This document shows positions 42,286 to 50,200 of a stretch of 64,000 nucleotides of DNA, piece by piece. The translations under genes and the position numbers were made by a program. Positions within the stretch are counted from its first letter, which is position 1. The number at the start of each line of letters is the position of its first letter. Below the pieces are notes generated by a model, which was not told where the DNA came from, did not search any database, and saw only the letters and a list, made by a program, of their open reading frames with translations. Source of the stretch: JBCFAY01 sp038562375 (GTDB lineage Bacteria > Bacillota > Clostridia > Christensenellales > CAG-138). Location of the stretch: assembly GCA_038562375.1 (NCBI GenBank), contig JBCFAY010000011.1:38365-102364 (forward strand), given 5' to 3'.

Positions 42286-43123
42286 GCCTTCCCTTCAGAT
42301 AAGTGAAAAGCTCGTCGTCAAGGAAAATCCCGTTCGGCACGTCGGGCGAGCACTTTTTTAGTTCGATGCCGAGCTGCGCCGCCTGCGGAAGGTCGAGGCC
42401 CATCTTCTCGAGCGCCGACGCGTCCGAGAAGATCTCGCGCGGCGTGCCCTCCAGGGCGAGCTGCCCGTGGTTCAATACGACGATGCGCTCCGCCGTGCGG
42501 GCGATGTCGTCCATCGAATGCGTGACCATCACGATCGCGCAGCCCGTCTTCTCGCGCAGGCGCTCGATGGTCGAGAGCACATTTTTTCTGCCGCCGGGGT
42601 CGAGGCCCGCCATCGGCTCGTCGAGCACGAGGTACTTCGGGCGCATCGCGATGATGCCCGCGAGCGCGACGCGGCGCTTTTCGCCGCCGGAAAGCTCAAA
42701 GGGCGATTTCTCGGCAAACAGGTCCTCCGCAAGGCCGACGAGCGACATGGCCTCGGACACCCGGTGATCGATCTCAGCCTGTTCAAGGCCCATGTTTTTC
42801 GGGCCGAACGCGATATCGCGCGCCACGGTTTCCTCAAAGAGCTGGTATTCGGGATACTGGAACACCATCCCCACCAGCCTTCTGCCCTTGACGCGCTCTT
42901 CCTTGACGGACATATCGTACCCGTCCACCGTGACGTTGCCGGAGGAAGCCGTGATCAGACCGTTCAGATGCTGGATCAGCGTGGATTTTCCGCTGCCGGT
43001 ATGCCCGATGATGCCTAGAAACTCGCCGTCGTTCACCGTCAGATCGATATCGCACAGGGCGGTCTGCTCGATGATCGAACCCTGCATATAGACGCAATTC
43101 AGTTTTTTGACAACAATGGGCAT
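42272..43123 (-). CDS. ecfA2: Energy-coupling factor ATPase EcfA2
   Basis: 283 residues. Walker A GHTGSGKST, Q-loop VFQYPEYQLFEETV, signature LSGGEKRRVAL, Walker B YLVLDEPMAGLDP and H-switch VTHSMDD are all intact. It pairs with EcfA1 to drive group II ECF vitamin importers. It overlaps both neighbours (25 nt with ecfA1, 14 nt with ecfT). Confidence 0.96.
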   Translation of the reverse strand: MPIVVKKLNCVYMQGSIIEQTALCDIDLTVNDGEFLGIIGHTGSGKSTLIQHLNGLITASSGNVTVDGYDMSVKEERVKGRRLVGMVFQYPEYQLFEETVARDIAFGPKNMGLEQAEIDHRVSEAMSLVGLAEDLFAEKSPFELSGGEKRRVALAGIIAMRPKYLVLDEPMAGLDPGGRKNVLSTIERLREKTGCAIVMVTHSMDDIARTAERIVVLNHGQLALEGTPREIFSDASALEKMGLDLPQAAQLGIELKKCSPDVPNGIFLDDELFTYLKGRLADV

Positions 43124-43929
43124 AATTTCTCCGCCATTTCCTGTACCGTTATCGCGCCGTCCACCGCCTGGATCCCCTCCAACAGGAGGCGATCGCGAAG
43201 CCGTACCATCGCCGGAACGTCAAGCCCCAGCGAACGGAGCTTCGGCGCGTTCGAGAATACGTTCCGGGGCGTATCGAGCATCTGTATTTCGCCCCAGCTC
43301 ATCACCGCGACGCGATCCGCGAGCACGGCTTCTTCCATATACTGCGTGATCATAATAACGCTCATCCCGCTTTCGCGGTTGAGCCGCGTTACCGTCTTCA
43401 ACACTTCCCGCCGCCCGATCGGATCGAGCATGGCGGTGGCTTCGTCGAGCACCAGGACGTTCGGCCGCATCGCGATCATTCCCGCGATGGCGATCCGCTG
43501 CTTCTGGCCGCCCGAGAGCATATGCGGCGCGCTCGCCGCGTATTCGCGCATACCCACGACGTCGAGCGCCTCGTCGACGCGGCGGCGGATCTCGCCGGGT
43601 TCAACTCCGAGATTTTCCGGGCCGAAGCCGACGTCCTCCTCCACGATGGTCGTCACGATCTGGTTGTCGGGATTCTGGAACACCATGCCCACTTTTTGGC
43701 GGATGCTGAGCGTCTTCGCCTCGTCGCGCGTATCCATGCCGTCGACGTAGACATGCCCCTCCGTGGGCAGCAAAAGCGCGTTGAGCATCTTGGCGAGCGT
43801 CGACTTCCCTGAGCCGTTGTGCCCGACGATCGCGAGCATTTCGCCCTGCTCTACGCAAAGCGAAACGTCCTTGAGCGCGTATCGCTGCTGGTTCTCGTAT
43901 TGAAATTTGACGTTCCTAACCTCGATCAT
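43099..43929 (-). CDS. ecfA1: Energy-coupling factor ATPase EcfA1 with altered H-switch
   Basis: 276 residues. Walker A GHNGSGKST, Q-loop VFQNPDNQIVTTIVEEDV, signature LSGGQKQRIAI and Walker B VLVLDEATAMLDP are normal. The switch histidine position reads Gln196 (MITQYMEEA) rather than His, so one of the two ATP sites in the heterodimer may be weak. The YMEEA form of the motif is typical for clostridial EcfA1. First gene of the ECF-truA unit with its own promoter. Confidence 0.95.
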   Translation of the reverse strand: MIEVRNVKFQYENQQRYALKDVSLCVEQGEMLAIVGHNGSGKSTLAKMLNALLLPTEGHVYVDGMDTRDEAKTLSIRQKVGMVFQNPDNQIVTTIVEEDVGFGPENLGVEPGEIRRRVDEALDVVGMREYAASAPHMLSGGQKQRIAIAGMIAMRPNVLVLDEATAMLDPIGRREVLKTVTRLNRESGMSVIMITQYMEEAVLADRVAVMSWGEIQMLDTPRNVFSNAPKLRSLGLDVPAMVRLRDRLLLEGIQAVDGAITVQEMAEKLCPLLSKN

Positions 43930-43975
43930 CGTTCGATCCTTCCCGGAATTCGGCGCTTTTTGGTCGCCAATGTAC

Positions 43976-44004
43976 AGTATACCCTAACGCAGATGGGAAA
44001 ACAA
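43976..44004 (-). promoter_or_regulatory. Promoter of the ECF-truA operon
   Basis: Minus strand TTGTTT (43999-44004), 17 nt spacer, TATACT (43976-43981), about 50 nt before the ecfA1 start. Confidence 0.7.
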
Positions 44005-44136
44005 GTATAGCGGCCGCCCGCTTGCCTTCACGGCGTATCCGCGCGTTTTGAAAAAACGCCGTTGCCGTCTTAGCGCGACCCTCGCGCCATGGCCTGCATC
44101 CGAAGGCATAACCGCGCTCACTTTTTTGAAAAGACA

Positions 44137-44158
44137 GACGCGGCCGTTTGGCCGCGTC
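44137..44158 (-). terminator. Terminator downstream of the zinc-ribbon gene
   Basis: Minus strand GACGCGGCC, AAAC loop, GGCCGCGTC, then TGTCTTTTC. It lies about 100 nt past the stop. Confidence 0.65.
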
Positions 44159-44259
44159 CGTATCGTGTTTGTTTGGATAATGCACTTCCTTCGCGCCGTC
44201 GGCGGAGCCGATGCGGCGGGCGGCGCAGGTTGATTGGCAAGCGCCTGACTAAAGATGCG

Positions 44260-44724
44260 TTACCAGGTATAGGACGTGCTGAACCCGTAGCTGAACAGCG
44301 ACGCGATCAGCGGGATGAGCACGGCCGCGAACAGTATGCTCGCCACGATGCCGATCGCCATATAGATGAGCACTGCGCGGCAGTAATTCTTCTTGTTCAC
44401 GTTGGTATCCGAGGAAAACGCCCAGATCAGCAGGAAGATGAAGCCGACGATGGGGATCGCACCAATCAGCATCGTGAGCATATATTGCCCGAGGGACATC
44501 GGCGCATTCAGGTCCTGTACGGGCGCGCTGTACACGGGGGAGCCGTATACCGGAGCGGAGCCGCTGTTGGGAGCGCCGTATGTTGCCCCGCCGTTGGGAG
44601 CGCCGTACGAGTACGACTGCTGCTGGGCGGGCTGCGCCGGCTGCTGGGCATCCACCCTATTGCCGCAGTTCGGGCAAAAAACAGTTCCTTCCTGCAAGGA
44701 ATTACCACAGTTGGTGCAGTTCAT
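44260..44724 (-). CDS. Zinc-ribbon membrane protein with Tyr/Pro/Gly-rich linker
   Basis: 154 residues. The N-terminal zinc ribbon has CTNCGN and CPNCGN pairs (Cys3, Cys6, Cys17, Cys20). A linker of about 50 residues rich in Gln, Pro, Tyr and Gly follows, with repeated YGAPN and VYGSP units. Two membrane helices (about 82-100 and 117-138) surround a short loop with a SSDTNVNKKNYCRA motif common in small bacterial membrane proteins. GAGGAGGAG precedes the ATG. Function unknown. Confidence 0.8.
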   Translation of the reverse strand: MNCTNCGNSLQEGTVFCPNCGNRVDAQQPAQPAQQQSYSYGAPNGGATYGAPNSGSAPVYGSPVYSAPVQDLNAPMSLGQYMLTMLIGAIPIVGFIFLLIWAFSSDTNVNKKNYCRAVLIYMAIGIVASILFAAVLIPLIASLFSYGFSTSYTW

Positions 44725-44934
44725 TGAATCTCCTCCTCATCAAAAAATGGAACATTACAATTCATTTATACCACAGCAAAAGCGAGAAAGATAGTATAAA
44801 TGCGCAAAAAATAGGGATTGCAAAGCGCATACTTTTGAACTGCAATCAGGAGCACTTTGCGGGATAACGGGTCCGCCGCCACTCGGCAGGAGGCGCCTTA
44901 GGCGCTAAATCTACAGGTCGGCGCCGTGAAAAGC

Positions 44935-44959
44935 AAAATCGCGCCAATGGCGCGATTTT
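44935..44959 (-). terminator. Terminator of the ribosomal operon
   Basis: AAAATCGCGCC, AAT, GGCGCGATTTT, perfect 11-bp stem; on the minus strand the tail is TTTTGCTTTT. It lies about 60 nt past the rplQ stop. Confidence 0.85.
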
Positions 44960-45016
44960 AAAACCGGGGCTTTACAGCAGACGAAAATACTCCTGCCGAT
45001 ATGAGTTTTAAAGACC

Positions 45017-45508
45017 TTAGACCAGCTCGAGTACCACCATTTCGGCGGCGTCGCCGCGGCGGGCGCCCATTTTCAGGATGCGGAGATAGCCGCCGCTGCG
45101 CTTTTCGTATCGGGGCGCGATTTCGCGGAACATCTTCTCGACGACCGCGTTGGCCCGGTCCGCCGTGCGTTCACGGTATTCGGGCTTGGTTTCCTTCGCC
45201 TTCTTCGGCTCGGGAATATCATACAGGTACGCCATGATCTGGCGGCGGGCATGCAGCTTGCTGGGCAGGTCGTTGGGCACTTCGACCTCGACGATCTGCT
45301 GCTTCTCGTTACGGGTTTCCTTCTTCACCATAACGCTGTTTTTATATTCCTTTACGGCCAGCGTGATCAGTTTTTCCGCGATCGGGCGCACTTCCTTGGC
45401 GCGCGTTTCGGTGGTAACGATCTTGCCGTTCCACAGCAGCGCGGTCGTCAAGTTGCGCAGCATTGCCGTGCGCTGATCCGACGCTTTGCCGAGTTTGCGG
45501 TTTGGCAT
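45017..45508 (-). CDS. rplQ: 50S ribosomal protein L17 with internal insertion
   Basis: 163 residues against about 115-130 in most bacteria. The N-terminal half (NRKLGKASDQRTAMLRNLTTALL, KAKELR-like RAKEVRPIAEKLITLA) and the end (RSGGYLRILKMGARRGDAAEMVVLEL) are standard. The extra length lies between about residues 56 and 122, a charged segment rich in Lys and Glu. Last gene of the alpha operon, 20 nt after rpoA, followed by a terminator. Confidence 0.96.
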   Translation of the reverse strand: MPNRKLGKASDQRTAMLRNLTTALLWNGKIVTTETRAKEVRPIAEKLITLAVKEYKNSVMVKKETRNEKQQIVEVEVPNDLPSKLHARRQIMAYLYDIPEPKKAKETKPEYRERTADRANAVVEKMFREIAPRYEKRSGGYLRILKMGARRGDAAEMVVLELV

Positions 45509-45528
45509 CCTCTCAATCCTCCTTGCGT

Positions 45529-46470
45529 TTAGTCGTCGCTGTGGCGAAGGGACAGCCCCAGCGCCGACAGCTTCTGCTGTACTTCCTCGAGCGATTTGCG
45601 CCCGAGATTACGGACTTTCATCATTTCCTCTTCGTTGCGCTGTACGAGTTCATCAACCGTGTTGATGCCCGCGCGCTTGAGGCAGTTATAGGAACGGACG
45701 GACAAATCGAGCTCCTCGATGGTCATCTCAAGGATCTTTTCCTTTTTGTCCTCTTCCTTCTCGACCATGATCTCGACGCCCTGAACGTGCTCGGTAAGAT
45801 TGATGAACAGTTCAAGGTGCTCGGTAAGGATCTTTGCGGCGAGGCTCGTGGCTTCGTCCGGACGGATGCTGCCGTTGGTCCATACGTCCAGCGTCAGCTT
45901 GTCGTAGTCCGTGATCTGGCCGATACGCGTGTTCTCCACGGTGAAGTTCACCTTCGTGATCGGCGTGAATATGGAGTCCACTGCAATCTGACCGATGGGC
46001 ATGGAAGCGCTCTTGTTTTTCTCGGCGGGCACATAGCCGCGGCCGTGCTCGAGCACCATCTCCATATAGAGCCTTGCGTTTTTCCCCAGCGATGCGATGT
46101 GCAGCTGCGGGTTAACGATCTCAACGTCCTGATCTGCAATGATGTCGGCCGCGGTAACCTCGCACTCGCCGCTCTTATCGATGATGATCTTCTTGGGCTC
46201 GTCGCAATAAAGCTTCGCGCAGAGCTCCTTGAGGTTGAGGATGATCTCAGTCACATCCTCTTTTACGCCCTCGATCATCGAGAACTCATGGAGTACGCCG
46301 TCCATCTTGACGGAAGTTACCGCTACCCCAGGGAGTGAGGAAAGAAGTACGCGGCGCAGCGAGTTGCCCAGGGTCGTCCCGAATCCGCGCTCCAGGGGCT
46401 CCACAACGAATCTTCCGTAATCGTTGGTTTTTTCCACGCATTCAATTTTGGGTCTTTCGATTTCTATCAT
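45529..46470 (-). CDS. rpoA: RNA polymerase alpha subunit
   Basis: 313 residues from the ATG at 46470 (AGGGG 7 nt upstream; an ATG two codons earlier is too close). The N-terminal domain has FVVEPLERGFGTTLGNSLRRVLLSSLPG for dimerisation and core assembly; the C-terminal domain has LDLSVRSYNCLKRAGINTVDEL and VRNLGRKSLEEVQQKL for UP-element and activator contact. It sits in the usual rpsD-rpoA-rplQ order. Confidence 0.98.
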   Translation of the reverse strand: MIEIERPKIECVEKTNDYGRFVVEPLERGFGTTLGNSLRRVLLSSLPGVAVTSVKMDGVLHEFSMIEGVKEDVTEIILNLKELCAKLYCDEPKKIIIDKSGECEVTAADIIADQDVEIVNPQLHIASLGKNARLYMEMVLEHGRGYVPAEKNKSASMPIGQIAVDSIFTPITKVNFTVENTRIGQITDYDKLTLDVWTNGSIRPDEATSLAAKILTEHLELFINLTEHVQGVEIMVEKEEDKKEKILEMTIEELDLSVRSYNCLKRAGINTVDELVQRNEEEMMKVRNLGRKSLEEVQQKLSALGLSLRHSDD

Positions 46471-46518
46471 ACACATTCCCCTCTCTTGGTTTCTCGCGTC
46501 GCTGATGGGGTGTCCTCA

Positions 46519-47148
46519 TTATCTGGAATAGAACTCGACGATGAGATGCTCTTCCAGCGTAAGGTCGATATCGTCTCGCTGCGGCAACGCAACGATCTTG
46601 CCGGTGAGGTTTTCCGCGTTGAGCTCCAGCCACTTGGGCACGATCCTGGACGGACCCTGCTCGCGGAGCTCCTTGAGCTGATCCATGTCGCGGCTGCGCT
46701 CGCGGATCGTGATCACCTGGCCCGGCTTTACGAGGTAGGACGCAATGTCCACCTTTTTGCCGTCCACGCGGATGTGTCCGTGGTTTACGAGCTGGCGCGC
46801 CATCGCGCGGCTCTCGCCGAACCCGAGGCGGAATACGACGTTGTCCAGCCTGCGTTCGAGCAGCCCGAGCATGTTCTCGCCGGTTACTCCACGCATATTG
46901 GCAGCCGCTGTATAGTATTTCCTGAATTGGGATTCCAATACACCGTATGCACGGCGGCATTTCTGCTTTTCACGAAGCTGCACGCCGTACTCGGACTGCT
47001 TGCGCGCACGGGCCTGCCCGTGCTGTCCCGGAGGAGTGTGCCGCTTTATGACAGCGCATTTATCGGAATAGCAACGGTCGCCCTTGAGGAAGAGCTTGAC
47101 GCCTTCCCTGCGGCAAAGCCTGCAAACGGAACCTGTATATCTTGCCAT
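46519..47148 (-). CDS. rpsD: 30S ribosomal protein S4
   Basis: 209 residues with an S4 RNA-binding domain (RLDNVVFRLGF, ARQLVNHGHIRVDGKKVDI). CRLCRREG near the N-terminus with Cys10 and Cys13, plus CYSDKC, suggests the zinc-binding form. It nucleates the 30S body and, in many bacteria, represses this operon. GGAGG precedes the ATG. Confidence 0.98.
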   Translation of the reverse strand: MARYTGSVCRLCRREGVKLFLKGDRCYSDKCAVIKRHTPPGQHGQARARKQSEYGVQLREKQKCRRAYGVLESQFRKYYTAAANMRGVTGENMLGLLERRLDNVVFRLGFGESRAMARQLVNHGHIRVDGKKVDIASYLVKPGQVITIRERSRDMDQLKELREQGPSRIVPKWLELNAENLTGKIVALPQRDDIDLTLEEHLIVEFYSR

Positions 47149-47162
47149 ATTGCTTTGCCTCC

Positions 47163-47564
47163 TTAAACTCTTCTACGCTTGGGCGGACGGCAGCCGTTGT
47201 GCGGGATCGGCGTTACGTCCTTGATCATGTTGACCTCGAGACCGGCGGCCTGGAGCGCGCGGATCGCGGCTTCGCGGCCGGAGCCGGGGCCCTTGACATA
47301 CACTTCGACCGTCTTGAGGCCATGCTCCATCGCGGCCCTCGACGCCGTTTCCGCCGCCATCTGGGCGGCGTACGGGGTGCTCTTCCTCGAACCGCGGAAC
47401 CCGAGCCCGCCGGCGGACGACCAGGAAAGGGCGTTGCCCTGCATGTCGGTGATGGTCACCATCGTATTGTTGAAGGAGGAGCGGATATGCACTGCTCCGC
47501 GCTCAATGTTCTTTTTCTCGCGGCGCTTGCGCGTATTGGTCTTTTTTACTTTGGCCTTTGCCAT
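47163..47564 (-). CDS. rpsK: 30S ribosomal protein S11
   Basis: 133 residues. GAVHIRSSFNNTMVTITDMQGN and the end motif NMIKDVTPIPHNGCRPPKRRRV are diagnostic. Platform protein of the 30S near the E site. It lies 14 nt upstream of rpsD and 14 nt downstream of rpsM. Confidence 0.98.
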   Translation of the reverse strand: MAKAKVKKTNTRKRREKKNIERGAVHIRSSFNNTMVTITDMQGNALSWSSAGGLGFRGSRKSTPYAAQMAAETASRAAMEHGLKTVEVYVKGPGSGREAAIRALQAAGLEVNMIKDVTPIPHNGCRPPKRRRV

Positions 47565-47578
47565 TTTACCTTACCCCC

Positions 47579-47947
47579 TTACTTCTTTCTTCCGCCGACC
47601 TGACGCTTCGGCCCCTTGCGGGTACGGGCGTTCTGCTTGGTGCTCTGTCCGCGAACGGGCAGGCCCTTGCGGTGACGCACCCCGCGGTAGCAGCCGATTT
47701 CGATCAGGCGCTTGATGTTCAGGGAAACTTCGCGGCGAAGATCGCCCTCGACCTTCACGTGATGATCGATATACTCCCTGAGTTTATTCACGTCCGATTC
47801 CGAAAGGTCGCGCACGCGCACATCAGGATCTACGCCGGTCGCGGCGAGTATGCTGGACGCGGTTTTGCGGCCGATCCCGTAAATATACGTGAGGCCGATC
47901 TCAACGCGTTTGTCTCTTGGCAAATCAACGCCAGAAATACGTGCCAT
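47579..47947 (-). CDS. rpsM: 30S ribosomal protein S13
   Basis: 122 residues. ARISGVDLPRDKRVEIGLTYIYGIG at the start and GLPVRGQSTKQNARTRKGP at the end are conserved. It contacts the 50S and P-site tRNA. The 168-bp gap upstream to rpmJ is unusually long for this operon; see the findings. Confidence 0.98.
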   Translation of the reverse strand: MARISGVDLPRDKRVEIGLTYIYGIGRKTASSILAATGVDPDVRVRDLSESDVNKLREYIDHHVKVEGDLRREVSLNIKRLIEIGCYRGVRHRKGLPVRGQSTKQNARTRKGPKRQVGGRKK

Positions 47948-48115
47948 AGTTGTTGTGCACCTCCATAAAAATTTGGTCCCTTGTTCTTGTTATTGATGAT
48001 CCCGCCGGTTCCACAGGTACTGTGGCAGCCGCTCCGGACAGGTATTTCTCCTTTTTTCCTTTGCATGACGCACTGCCATGGGCTGCGCCATGGCGCTGCG
48101 CCATGCTCGTTTGCA

Positions 48116-48229
48116 TCAGCCCTGCTTCTGCTTATGCTTCGGGTTCTCGCAGATCACCATCAGGCGACCCTTGCGCTTGATAATCTTGCACTTCTCGCAA
48201 ATGGTTTTTACGGAAGGTCTGACTTTCAT
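48116..48229 (-). CDS. rpmJ: 50S ribosomal protein L36
   Basis: 37 residues: MKVRPSVKTICEKCKIIKRK then MVICENPKHKQKQG. The zinc ligands Cys11, Cys14, Cys27 and His32 are present, so this is the zinc-binding form. AGGAAAGGAAA lies before the ATG. It sits between infA and rpsM as in most Bacillota. Confidence 0.97.
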   Translation of the reverse strand: MKVRPSVKTICEKCKIIKRKGRLMVICENPKHKQKQG

Positions 48230-48247
48230 TTTCCTTTCCTCCTCACA

Positions 48248-48469
48248 TTAGCTCTTTGCGCGCCACGTGATGCGGCCGCGCGTCAAATCATAGGGGGATA
48301 ACTCCACCGTCACCTTATCGCCCGGAAGTATACGGATGAAATTCATCCGGAGTTTGCCGGAAATGTGCGCGAGTATCTTATGCCCATTCACCAACTGAAC
48401 CTCAAACATCGCGTTGGGAAATGAATCGGATACCACGCCTTCGACTTCAATAATGTCCTGTTTTGACAA
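48248..48469 (-). CDS. infA: Translation initiation factor IF-1
   Basis: 73 residues from a TTG at 48469, 6 nt after GGAGG, giving (M)SKQDIIEVEG, the exact start expected. The single OB fold with FEVQLVNGHKILAHISGKLRMNFIRILPGDKV and the YDLTRGRITWR end is complete. It binds the 30S A site during initiation. The TTG start is notable since rare-start infA genes may be subject to IF control. Confidence 0.97.
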   Translation of the reverse strand: MSKQDIIEVEGVVSDSFPNAMFEVQLVNGHKILAHISGKLRMNFIRILPGDKVTVELSPYDLTRGRITWRAKS

Positions 48470-48480
48470 GCTATCCCTCC

Positions 48481-48771
48481 TCAATCCTGCTGTCCTGTGT
48501 TGTAGCCCAGATGGATCAGTGTCTTGCGGATCTCCGCATCAAACACCTGCTTTCCCTCGCTGAGCTTGACCTTAATGCCCTCCGCCACGTCTTTCTCGAT
48601 CGTGACATGCTTGAGCTTTTTCTTCTTGGGCTTAGAGAGCTTCCGGAGTGTTCCGTCCGCCAAAAGCACATGATCCGCCCCGAGCATACCCACGACCAGA
48701 AAGCTCCGGTCTTTGTCCCGGCCCGCGCGCGAAGTTACAACATAACCCGTCAAGTCATACGGTCCGCTCAT
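48481..48771 (-). CDS. KOW domain RNA-binding protein (L14e/L27e-like)
   Basis: 96 residues. GYVVTSRAGRDKDRSFLVVGMLGADHVLLADGTLRKL is a KOW/SH3-like fold related to archaeal L14e; the middle has a lysine run (KPKKKKLKH). This small protein is found between map and infA in many Clostridia. It probably binds RNA or the ribosome; its exact role is unknown. Overlaps map by the ATGA arrangement. Confidence 0.88.
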   Translation of the reverse strand: MSGPYDLTGYVVTSRAGRDKDRSFLVVGMLGADHVLLADGTLRKLSKPKKKKLKHVTIEKDVAEGIKVKLSEGKQVFDAEIRKTLIHLGYNTGQQD

Positions 48772-49559
48772 ACGTCTTCCTCCTCTTCAAGAGTCAGAAT
48801 CAGGGGGGCCCCCTCCGTAATCGCAATGGTATTTTCATAGTGCGCTGAGAGGCTTCCGTCCCTCGTCACCACCGTCCAGCCGTCCGCCCGGGTCGCCACC
48901 TCGCGGCTTCCCATGTTGATCATCGGTTCGATCGCGATGGTCATGCCGGGCTTGAGGCGCGCGCCCCGCCCGTAGCGCGGGTCCGCGAAGTTCGGAACAT
49001 CCGGCGGTTCGTGCATGTTGTGACCGATGCCGTGGCCGATGAGCTCGCGCACCACCGAGTATCCCTCGCCCTCCGCGTGCTTTTGTACCGCCCGCGAAAT
49101 GTCGCTGATGTAGTATCCCTTGCGCGCGAATTCGATGCCCTTGAAAAAGCTCTCGCGTGTGATCCGTATCAGCCTTTGGGCATCCTCCGAGATCTCGCCG
49201 ACCGCGAACGTCCTCGCCGCGTCGCCGTGATAGCCGTTGATGAACGCGCCCACGTCAACGCTTACGATATCGCCCTCGCGTATGACGGTCGCCCCGGGGA
49301 TGCCGTGCACCACCTGATCGTTGACGGAGGTGCAGATGCTCTTGGGATATCCGTTGTAATGAAGGAATGACGGTATGGCTCCCTTCGAGCGGATGAACCC
49401 CTCGGCCTCTTTGTCAAGAGAAGCCGTGCTTACGCCGGGCCTCACAAGCGTCCTGAGCAGCTTTAGCGTGTCGCGCACAATCCCGCACGCCTCGCGCATC
49501 CGCCCGATGCCTTTTTCGCTTTTGATCTCTATCCCGCCGCCGGGCCCGAAAGCGCCCAT
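48768..49559 (-). CDS. map: Type I methionine aminopeptidase
   Basis: 263 residues. Metal ligands: Asp in SVDVGA, Asp in GYHGDAA, His in GHGIGHNMHEPP, Glu in IAIEPM and Glu in YENTIAI. It removes the N-terminal Met from new proteins. The N-terminus is short, without a zinc-binding SH3-interacting extension. GGAG lies 7 nt before the ATG, and the adk stop is adjacent. Confidence 0.97.
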   Translation of the reverse strand: MGAFGPGGGIEIKSEKGIGRMREACGIVRDTLKLLRTLVRPGVSTASLDKEAEGFIRSKGAIPSFLHYNGYPKSICTSVNDQVVHGIPGATVIREGDIVSVDVGAFINGYHGDAARTFAVGEISEDAQRLIRITRESFFKGIEFARKGYYISDISRAVQKHAEGEGYSVVRELIGHGIGHNMHEPPDVPNFADPRYGRGARLKPGMTIAIEPMINMGSREVATRADGWTVVTRDGSLSAHYENTIAITEGAPLILTLEEEEDV

Positions 49560-49560
49560 C

Positions 49561-50184
49561 TTAAGACTCCGTGGCTTTCAGGAGAATGCGGGTCGTTTCA
49601 TCCCTGTCGTCCCGATCCCCGTCGATGATCGTGAGCAAGCCTTTGGCCTGGTAGTAATCGATCAACGGCTGCGTCTTGGCGTTGTAGACCTCGAGGCGGT
49701 TTGTAACCGTGCTCGCCTGATCGTCCTCGCGCTGATAGATGGTTCCGCCGCATTTCTCGCATACGTCCTTGTCGTAAAAGGATGTGTGATACACGGCGCC
49801 GCAGTTTTTGCAGACGCGCCTGCCGCTGATGCGATCGACCAGCCTCGGGAGGGATACCACGATATTGATCACCTTGTCGATCGGTACGATCTTTGAGAGC
49901 GCGTCCGCCTGCGCGATGGTGCGGGGGAATCCGTCCAGCACGAAGCCGTTCTCGCAGTCAGGCTCGTTGACGCGCTCCTTCACCATGCCGATGATCACAT
50001 CGTCCGGTACCAGCTCGCCTTTATCCATGTATTGCTTGGCCCTTTGGCCAAGTTCCGTTCCGGCGGCAATCTGAGCGCGCAGCATATCGCCGGTGGAGAT
50101 ATGCGCCAAGCTCTTCGCCGCGCAGAGCCTTTCGGCCTGCGTGCCCTTGCCCGCGCCCGGGGCGCCCAGCAGTATCAGTTTCAT
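49561..50184 (-). CDS. adk: Adenylate kinase (zinc lid)
   Basis: 207 residues from the ATG at 50184. P-loop GAPGAGKGTQ, LDGFPRT and the lid with CKNCGAVYH and CEKCGG, four cysteines that bind structural zinc as in Gram-positive adenylate kinases. It balances AMP, ADP and ATP. Located after secY as usual. Confidence 0.97.
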   Translation of the reverse strand: MKLILLGAPGAGKGTQAERLCAAKSLAHISTGDMLRAQIAAGTELGQRAKQYMDKGELVPDDVIIGMVKERVNEPDCENGFVLDGFPRTIAQADALSKIVPIDKVINIVVSLPRLVDRISGRRVCKNCGAVYHTSFYDKDVCEKCGGTIYQREDDQASTVTNRLEVYNAKTQPLIDYYQAKGLLTIIDGDRDDRDETTRILLKATES

Positions 50185-50200
50185 CGATCGATCCTCCCGC

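Larger units (their letters stand above)
43930..44259. other. Intergenic region with ECF promoter and a terminator
   Basis: Apart from the promoter at 43976-44004 and the hairpin at 44137-44158, nothing is seen. Confidence 0.6.
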
